64,000 nucleotides of DNA, from contig CM046008.1 of the NCBI GenBank assembly GCA_025175895.1, positions 25,561,255-25,625,254 of the forward strand. Reading direction: 5' to 3'. Under the pieces are notes generated by a model. That model saw only the letters and a program-made list of their open reading frames with translations, had not been told where the DNA came from and did no database searches. Source of the stretch: Wurfbainia villosa. Its lineage: Eukaryota > Streptophyta > Magnoliopsida > Zingiberales > Zingiberaceae. This document shows, piece after piece, positions 57,447 through 64,000 of this stretch; positions within the stretch are counted from its first letter, which is position 1, and every line of letters starts with the position of its first letter. Position numbers and translations under genes: made by a program.

Positions 57447-58466
57447 ATGCTTAGAAGTCATGGGTCGGAAGGTCTAATTCCGATCGATTTAGAGATAGAG
57501 CGAACTTTTCACCGTCAGAGAGCAGTACAACGAAAAATGGAAGATAAAGTTGCTTCCGAGGTGAACAAGGGAAGCCGACCTCTGTGGGACTACGCAGCTC
57601 CTAGCGCTAGAGGATTCAGGCCGAGCATAGCTGGACCATCCATATCGGCGAATAACTTTGAGCTGAAGCCGACACTCATACATATGGTCCAGCAGAGCCA
57701 ATTCGGGAAAGCTGCAACTGAAGACCCGAACCGACATCTTGAGGCTTTTCTAGAAATCTGCTCAACCATGAAACTAAACGGAGTCCCTTCTGACGCGATC
57801 TGCCTGAGCTTGTTTCTGTTTTCACTGCGGGATAAGGCTAAGGCTTGGCTTCACTCCTTACCCTTTGGCAGCATCACCACATGGGAGCAGTGTGAGCAGT
57901 AGTTTATGAATAAATACTTCCCACCAAGTAAGACTGCTCACATGCGCCATCTTATCACTAGCTTTCGCCAGAAGGAGGGGGAGTCCCAGTTCGAAGCATG
58001 GGATCGCTACAAGGAGATACTTTATCAATGCCCACACCACGGACTGGAGAGGTGGCTGGTGATCCACATTTTCTATAATGGGATCACTTACGCCACGAAG
58101 ATGTCCTTAGATTCTGTCACAGGAGGAGCCTTAATGAATAAGACCATCGAGGAGGCAGAGGAGCTTATTGAAGAGGTGGCACAAAACCACCACCAATGGG
58201 CCTTCGAACGTGGTCAACCCACGCCTGCAGGGGGACGTTACACTATCAATTCCATGGACCAATATGGAGGGAAGGAAACCTGGGATGAGCAAATCGAGCA
58301 TTGTGACGCGATTAGGGACTATGATCAAAGGACCCACAACCCATACTCTAATAACTACAATCCCGGATGGAGGAGTCACCCAAATTTCTCCTACAAAAAT
58401 AACTCGGGAAACCCCCAACCATCCGGAGGATACGGGCAGCAGCAGGGCAATGGAAAGCGACCATAG
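57447..58466 (+). pseudogene. Athila-2 gag (one stop)
   Basis: ATG at 57447 matches the Athila-1 start; ATG at 57432 in the same frame is possible. It reads SEGLIPIDLEIERTFHRQR, RGFRPSIAGPS, NFELKPTLIHMVQQSQFG, EDPNRHLEAFLEICSTMKLN, LRDKAKAWLHSLPFGSITTW, then a TAG at 57900, then MNKYFPPSKTAHMRHLI, ERWLVIHIFYNGI and the NPYSNNYNPGWRSHPNFSY tail to 58466. This is a nearly complete Athila capsid-type Gag of about 340 residues with a single internal stop. Confidence 0.87.
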
Positions 58467-58644
58467 AAGTGTAGACTGGAACAGATGATGGAGGACTTCA
58501 TCGCTACCCAAACTAAGGTCAATGAAGAATTTCGTCGCCAACATCAAAAGTCTGAAGAAGCACTAAGACTTGAAGGCCACCGTTGACGGTCTTGCAAGTT
58601 ATACCAGGATGTTGGAGACACAAGTGGCCTAAATAGCCCAATCC

Positions 58645-59190
58645 GTGTCACAACCTATGAAGAACTCTCTGCCAAGCCAAGAAAAAGAGGAAGGAGTAGG
58701 GCAAAGTAGCCAATTCGCCAAGGGGTGTGCAGCCATGATTTCCACCCTACCTGACCAAGCTAAGTATGAAGAGAAAATTCCAGTACAGCTTGAGGACCCT
58801 GGAGAATTCGTTATTCCCTGCTCGATTTATAGGGAGAGTTTCGACAAAGCACTATGCGATTTGGGGTCATCAATCAGTGTGATGCCCTATGCATATTATC
58901 TGAAGATGGGATTGAGCGGGCTCCAACCAGTGAATCTTGGTATTCACATGGGAGATGATTCAGTGAAGGAGCTCATTGACCTGCTACCACACGTTCCTGT
59001 GATGATAGAAGATTTTGTGATACCCATAGACTTCATCATACTGGACACATGACCGAATCCTCATAATCCCATCATTCTGGGAAGGCGTTTTCTAGCAACC
59101 GCAGGGGCGTGCATTGATGTGAAGGCACACCAGATCTCCCTGGAGGTTGACGGGGAGATCATTCTTTTCAGTCTTTCGGAGTAAAGAGCT
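58645..59190 (+). pseudogene. Athila-2 protease, joined to a non-pol tail
   Basis: PVQLEDPGEFVIPCSIYRES, ALCDLGSSISVMPYAYY and DFVIPIDFIILDT, a TGA at 59050, then NPIILGRRFLATAG and WRFTEPPEPS. It ends at the same WRFTEP text as Athila-1, and the CTTCTTGGGAGGCAACCCAA junction follows at 59336. RT onwards is missing. Confidence 0.82.
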
Positions 59191-59780
59191 TCATACTTTG
59201 ACAGCTTCATGATTAGTAGATTGAAGCAGGAACTTCAGAATACGGATCCCAAAATGGATGAATGGAGGTTCACTGAACCACCGGAGCCGAGTTGAAAGAA
59301 GAGTGTGATTGAGCTAAACGACCTTAAACAAAGCGCTTCTTGGGAGGCAACCCAAGTTCAGTTGTAGATTTCCCTTTTTCTATTACATTGCATACATGTG
59401 TTAGATTTTAGTTTTGATTTCCATCATATTTAGAGTTAGGAGTATAAAAGAACTTTGCTAGGCCAAAATGAAACCCATATTAGTCTACACGGTGAAGGGT
59501 ATGAGCAAATTCGGGCTATGGTGTATATAAAGGATGAAAAATGGGGGCACACGGCCTGGTCGTGTGTTTTCCCACGGTCGTGCCCGCTTGACCAGAGGTG
59601 TACACGGCCTGGCCGTGTGTTTTCACACGGTCGTGGCGTGCGAGGTTAAAAGGGGCAAGCCATGTGTTTTCACCTCATTTGCGCCGTGTGCTTCAAAAGT
59701 TCTTGCCCTAGCCGTGTGATTTCGCTTTCCCCTTCCTCTAGGAGCATTTTCAACCTCTTTAGAAGCCAAAAGGAGCATGG
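59191..59780 (+). other. Spacer of Athila-2 between protease and env-like ORF
   Basis: Contains the post-pol junction at 59336, a TATA-like TATATAAAGG at 59524-59533, and repeated CACGGCCTGGTCGTGTG / CACACGGTCGTGG / GGCCGTGTG motifs at 59550-59700 like those in the LTR. No gene seen. Confidence 0.55.
59524..59533 (+). promoter_or_regulatory. Possible internal TATA box ahead of the env-like ORF
   Basis: TATATAAAGG is similar to the LTR TATA box (TATATAAG at 56198) and lies about 250 bp upstream of the env-like ATG. Athila-1 has CATAAAAGG at the same place. A role as a promoter for the second ORF is inference. Confidence 0.3.
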
Positions 59781-60958
59781 ATGAGGAGGACCAAGACTGT
59801 AGCATCCCGATCCGGTGCCTCGGAGCAACGAACAAGAAGAGTCGACGCTCCTCAAGCTCCGGAAGAGGGTAACACCCTACCCCCTCTACTTTTTCACAAT
59901 AATGAGCATAGAGATAGGTTCAATATGCTCTCTACTCTTAAACTTACTGCTACTAGGTACTTAGATGAGGATTTGCTAGCATCTTTAGGGTTGTTAGGTG
60001 ATATACAAATGTTATTTGCAAAAATAGGGTGGGATGAGATTATGGTAATAAGACACCTAACCTACCCTAGGATAGTTTTGGAATTTTTGAGTTCTTTAGA
60101 GGCAGAAGTTTTAAGGGGTAGAGAGAGCGAGGAGGGTAGGATAACTTTTAGACTTTTCAATATTGAGCATGAGTGGACCCTTCACCAATGGAACTCATGC
60201 TTTGGCTTGCCAAGAGGGGGAGAGAGAAGAATCCCTAATGGGTACAACTCTCGTTTGATTTAGACTGAGTTGATAGGGGAGAAGGTTTATGACCCTTATA
60301 GGGCCAAACCATCGTGCCTCCAAAACCCCGTCTTTCGATACCTTCACCGTGTCATGGCCAGTACTATATTTGGTCGTGGGGAGAGTGATGGTGTAGTGAG
60401 AGCCAGTGAGCTACTTTGCCTATGGGATATGCTACAAGAGAGGAGTAGCATCGATGTAGGGTCCCACTTCATCAGACACTTAGTGAAGATGGGCAAAGCA
60501 ACACATGGAGAGATCCATGTGGGAGGCCTACTTACCCATATTTGCTATAGGATGGGGTACGATTATACAGCATTGGAAAGTATAGAGAGGAGCCCTAGGA
60601 TCGACCTAGGAGTATGCATGGCCATGAAAATAATTATAAGAGAAGGAGACTCCTAATGCTTGGTAAAGAAAAATCTTACGACCCTTAGGCTCCCCGACCC
60701 GGATCGTACCACCATCGCTATACGTGCCAATTGGTGCTTAGACCTGATAGTGGAGTCCCCTCCACATGAGGGACCATCCACATCAGCACCCATCTCTCCA
60801 CCTTTGTATCACTCTCCCTCCAGTCTACACATACATAGGAGCCCACCTAGTCCATGTCGACATGAGCCTACACTTGTGCCACCATCTTTTTCTACTTTTT
60901 AGAAGGATGCAGGTACATTAGCATATGATTTCTCAAAGTTCCGATCACGCCTAGACGA
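59781..60958 (+). pseudogene. Athila-2 env-like ORF with ATHILA ORF-1 domain (stops, cut by F)
   Basis: ATG at 59781 starts a basic N-terminus, then TATRYLDEDLLASLGLLGD, LTYPRIVLEFLSSLE and IEHEWTLHQWNSCFGLPRG, ending at a TAG at 60261. The frame continues past the stop with EKVYDPYRAKPSCLQNPVF and RYLHRVMASTIFGRGE, then HFIRHLVKMGKATHGEIHVGG. This is the pattern of the ATHILA ORF-1 family in plants. Its function is unknown. A Pro-rich block (60780-60890) follows. F cuts it at 60958. Confidence 0.75.
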
Positions 60959-63167
60959 TGTTAGAAATATATGAGAGATGTCCTAAGGCAATCACCTTAT
61001 GTTTGAACCATTTATATGATAAATGAAGATTCACTATTTGAGTATACATGTTTTCATGTATTTGATTAGATCTTAAACTCATTTACTGAATGTCCACGAT
61101 ACGATTCACAGCATGAGAGAATTTGTGATTGGATCACAACTAGTGAGTATCTCTACATATGTAATTGTGATGTATCGAAATTATCCCTAGTCGATGAATT
61201 GATAGATTTGGACAACATCAATTTTGTCGATACTAGCACGAGGTATACTCCCTGGTGTATGCAAGCAGATGATTCTCACTGGATGGAGACATTGTGATGT
61301 CCAGAGTTAATCGTGGATGCTAGTTATGGTAACTAGTTCATTGGAGTGACCAGCCGTAAGACTTCATATGGTTCTCTGCATATATGGATATGTCAATGAA
61401 GTTCTTACTGCAGCTTAAGTGCGATATTCCTTTGACTTGTGGTATTCAAGTCATCTTGGTCATGAAGACTTATACTTTGACATCTTAAGCAAGCATCTTT
61501 GAGAAGATATGGATGCGGGATGATTGGGTATAAGTCGAAGTGATCGAAGGTGTTTGAATAGCCTATAAAGGATTCACCACTCCTTGCGAGGAGATGTATA
61601 CCCATGGCCTCTCGTCGGATTGTTACTAAAGTCTTTGGCCAAAGCATTACATGTTTAGAGTAAGGTACTCTTGGATACATGTGCAGTAACTAGAATCCAT
61701 AGGACGAGGATATGATACTTGGGCTAAGTGTGACGTAGTCAACCTAGTAGGGACTAACACTATAGACCATGTCCTGAACCAAGTGGGTATAAGATGAGTG
61801 AAGGGAATGGGGCATGAATCATTATAGCTGCTAAAGTGTTTCAGAAATAGTTCTGGATCAACCGTTGATCTTTTCGATTAATTGGAGATCATGATGTACT
61901 ACTAGGTGTCACTCATGATCGTTCTATAATTAATGGTTAATTATAGACGGCCAACATAAAACGAGAACCTGTTTGGTCACATGCACAATGAGCGTAATCC
62001 GAAGGATTTAAAATGAGCATGAGAATGAGATTCTCATACCAAGAGAAACTAGGTTTGGTTGGACCAAACAAGGAGGGAGCATGAAATCGTTTCAGTCGCA
62101 ATGGAAACGTGGATGGGTCGTGTCTTATGAAGACATGATGAATGAACCAAATTGATTTGGTTCTAATCCATTGGTGGAGAATAAACCAAAGGGGTTTGGT
62201 TTGTTTTAAACGAATGAACCAAAGTTGGTTCGGTTCGTTTTAACTAAAAATAGACCAAATTGGTTTGGTTTATTTTAACTTAAATTAATGGAACGGGTTA
62301 ACGGATTTTGGTTATGAACCAATAACCATTAGGAGAATTTGTTCTCTATAAAATAGGGCTTAAGGGTTTAATGAGAGCCCTAATCCAAAGTTGTCGCCCC
62401 CTCCCTCTTCTCCTCTTGTGGTCGGTGCCCAAACCCTAACCGCCGCCCACCTCTTGTGCCACCATCCAAGTTGTTTCCGGCATCCAAGCTTCAGCCGACG
62501 ATCCTCCAACATCCCTCCGGTGATCTTCCTTGGCTCCGGCGACAAGGTGAGCATCTATCTTCCTTATTTGGCCAACGCTAAACCTCCACCAAAGCTATCC
62601 AGTTTTCTAGACAGCTTCTTTACTTTGTGTCGGAGTGTCGTTTGGATGACGTTTGGATCTCTGATGTAGCTTCCTTGCCAGGGATTCGATCTCCGGTAAT
62701 CCTCATAGGTGGAGGACAAAGGATTCGTCAAACGGTGGGCGAATACCTCTCCGGAGAAGCGAGTTTTTGAGGACTCGTTTTGAATCCGAATTTTGATTCG
62801 TATTTTGATCTTCTCTCGATCACATCATCTACGACACGAGGCTAGTGACTCATACGAAGACGAGGCTCATGACTTTGTGAACTCATCTCGAAGATACTCG
62901 GCGTGGATACGATAGAGGCGATTCTAGCGAGGGTCGTTCTGGTTGATGTCTTTCCGCTACACGTGATACGTCATGTATACGTAGAATAAATTTCCTTTTA
63001 CTACAAAATTTGAAACTATGATTTTGTCTACACATGTTGTACTATGCATGCATGTGGTGTGTGTATGATGTAATAAATTAGATTTATTGTTTTTTATTTA
63101 TTCCGCTGCGCACATATTTACAAAACATGTTTGAACACACACTCGTCGCGGTGTCGGAAACCCAACA
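60959..63167 (+). repeat. 5' LTR of element F
   Basis: TG...CA ends. A TATA box lies at 62347 (TATAAAATAG), followed by a G/C-richer transcribed part. No similarity to the B, D or H LTRs was noticed beyond the TGTTAG start. Confidence 0.82.
62347..62356 (+). promoter_or_regulatory. TATA box of element F
   Basis: TATAAAATAG after CTC, about 820 bp before the LTR end. Confidence 0.55.
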
Positions 63168-63168
63168 G

Positions 63169-63182
63169 TGGTACAGAGGCCA
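63169..63182 (+). other. Primer-binding site of element F
   Basis: TGGTACAGAGGCCA directly after the LTR, resembling TGGTATCAGAGCCA with small changes. Confidence 0.75.
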
Positions 63183-63219
63183 GGTTGTGTTTCGACATAA
63201 TCGTAAAATTATTTTGCGA

Positions 63220-63640
63220 TAGTCGTAATTGTATTTATGGAAATTTTTTACTTTTGAAAAGTTAGAAGTATTTATGGAAATTTTTAATTTTGGAAAGTCT
63301 AGAAGTATTTATGGAAATCTTCTACTTTTTAAAAGTTAGAAGTATTTATGGAAATTAATATTTTCCATAAATAAAATATTTGATTAGATTTGGAAATATG
63401 TTTCCTAATTTAATCATGATTTGATTTGGAAAATTAAATCTTAAAAATATTTTATTTCCATAAATAGTTTTGATGATTTAGAAAATTTGTTTCTTAAATT
63501 GACTTTTCCTAAATCAACATTTTCCATAAATAAAATATGTAATTAGATTTGGAAATTTGTTTCCTAATTTAATCATGATTTGATTTGGAGAATCAAAGCT
63601 CAAACATATTTTATTTCCATAAATAGTTATGACATATAAA
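63220..63640 (+). repeat. Repeats and inverted repeats in the F leader
   Basis: AGAAGTATTTATGGAAAT recurs three times at about 63266, 63310 and 63348. A block of about 110 bp beginning TTTTCCATAAATAAAATAT is present at about 63362 and again at about 63521. ATTTATGGAAAT and its reverse complement ATTTCCATAAAT both recur, so hairpins are possible. Confidence 0.75.
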
Positions 63641-63859
63641 GAAATTTTGTACATGTCATAATTGTATGCCATGTAATTGCATTGGATGCATATCATTATG
63701 TCATGCGTGTCGTGACATGTAGATGTATGCCATGTATGTCATGCTATGTACATAATAGTTATTTGCATGCAAAGAGGATGAGCCATAAAAACCCTTACTC
63801 AATATTAAAGCCTACACCTTCCATTAATATGGTTAGAACCAAAGTTCCGTTTCTTGTTT

Positions 63860-64000
63860 GGGTTGTTGGACTCTCTCCAAGCTCGGCTCGAACCCGAACA
63901 TGTTCAAACCATGGAATAGTTTAATACTAATATGGTAAGAGTCAGAGGTCAATCGTTAGATTTGGTTGTTGGACTCTCTCCAAGCTAGGCTAATTGGTTG
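63860..64000 (+). repeat. Direct repeat at the right edge of the window
   Basis: GTTGTTGGACTCTCTCCAAG occurs at about 63862 and 63965. The two copies are followed by CTCGGCT and CTAGGCT. The unit of about 103 bp may continue beyond the window. Confidence 0.75.

Larger units (their letters stand above)
55810..60958 (+). mobile_element. Athila-type element Athila-2, cut by element F
   Basis: The 5' LTR (55810-57174) and the Asp-tRNA-type primer site (57181-57198) are followed by gag, protease, a spacer and the env-like ORF. Pol is missing at the same place as in Athila-1. Element F interrupts the env-like ORF at 60958/60959. It starts inside the Athila-1 3' LTR, so it probably inserted there. 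Confidence 0.85.
60959..64000 (+). mobile_element. Ty1/copia element F, 5' LTR and leader (runs off the window)
   Basis: A 2209-bp LTR (60959-63167) starts TGTTAGAAATATATG and ends AACCCAACA, followed by TGGTACAGAGGCC, a Met-type primer site with a lost base. The preceding five bases GACGA should be duplicated after the 3' LTR outside the window. No coding region is reached by 64000. Confidence 0.8.

Overview
This window is nuclear DNA from a flowering plant with a large, repeat-rich genome. Essentially all 64 kb is LTR retrotransposon sequence: Ty1/copia, Ty3/gypsy chromovirus and Athila types, with plant primer-binding sites for initiator-Met or Asp tRNA. I found no convincing host gene, rRNA, true tRNA, CRISPR array or prokaryotic feature. 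The species cannot be named from sequence alone. All domain and family calls come from reading translated motifs by eye, not from a database search.

Layout. (1) 1-17606: a minus-strand array LTR-internal-LTR-internal-LTR of a non-autonomous chromovirus (Tekay/Del-like). Its LTRs begin TGTAACGCCC, end GGGCGTTACA and are built largely from stacked tandem repeats. The two 1.47-kb internal regions carry a patchwork of gag start, a Ty1/copia RT piece, a Ty3/gypsy RT piece, an integrase scrap and a chromodomain. Two of the three LTRs hold the same copia solo LTR with 5-bp target duplications. (2) 17607-18373: a Sirevirus-type LTR fragment. (3) 18374-22162: an old, decayed copia element (E), plus strand. 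(4) 22163-22912 and 31973-32430: pieces of another gypsy-type LTR (I), split by element H. (5) 22913-31972: a minus-strand copia element (H) of the same LTR family as the solo LTRs; its 5' LTR is interrupted by an intact 629-bp TRIM. (6) 32431-34565: the 3' end of a sister copia element (G), minus strand.

(7) 34566-55809: an Athila element (Athila-1). It is interrupted at 36434-51181 by a young copia element (B), whose 5' LTR is itself interrupted at 37520-43093 by a gag-only Sirevirus derivative (D). G, Athila-1, B and D form a four-level nest whose order of insertion can be read from junctions and target duplications. (8) 55810-60958: Athila-2, starting inside the 3' LTR of Athila-1 and cut by (9) copia element F, 60959 to the window end.

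How the parts work together: no element here looks fully autonomous. B has nearly all copia domains but carries a stop codon, frameshifts and an RNase H deletion. D keeps gag, primer site and polypurine tracts but has no pol. Both Athila copies keep gag and protease, lack RT-RNase H-integrase at the same point, and resume with the ATHILA ORF-1 (env-like) region. The TRIM has only LTRs and priming sites. Mobilisation of these would need enzymes supplied by relatives elsewhere in the genome. The most unusual observations are the copia/gypsy RT chimera in the tandem array, the gag-only Sirevirus D, and the shared pol loss in the Athila pair.
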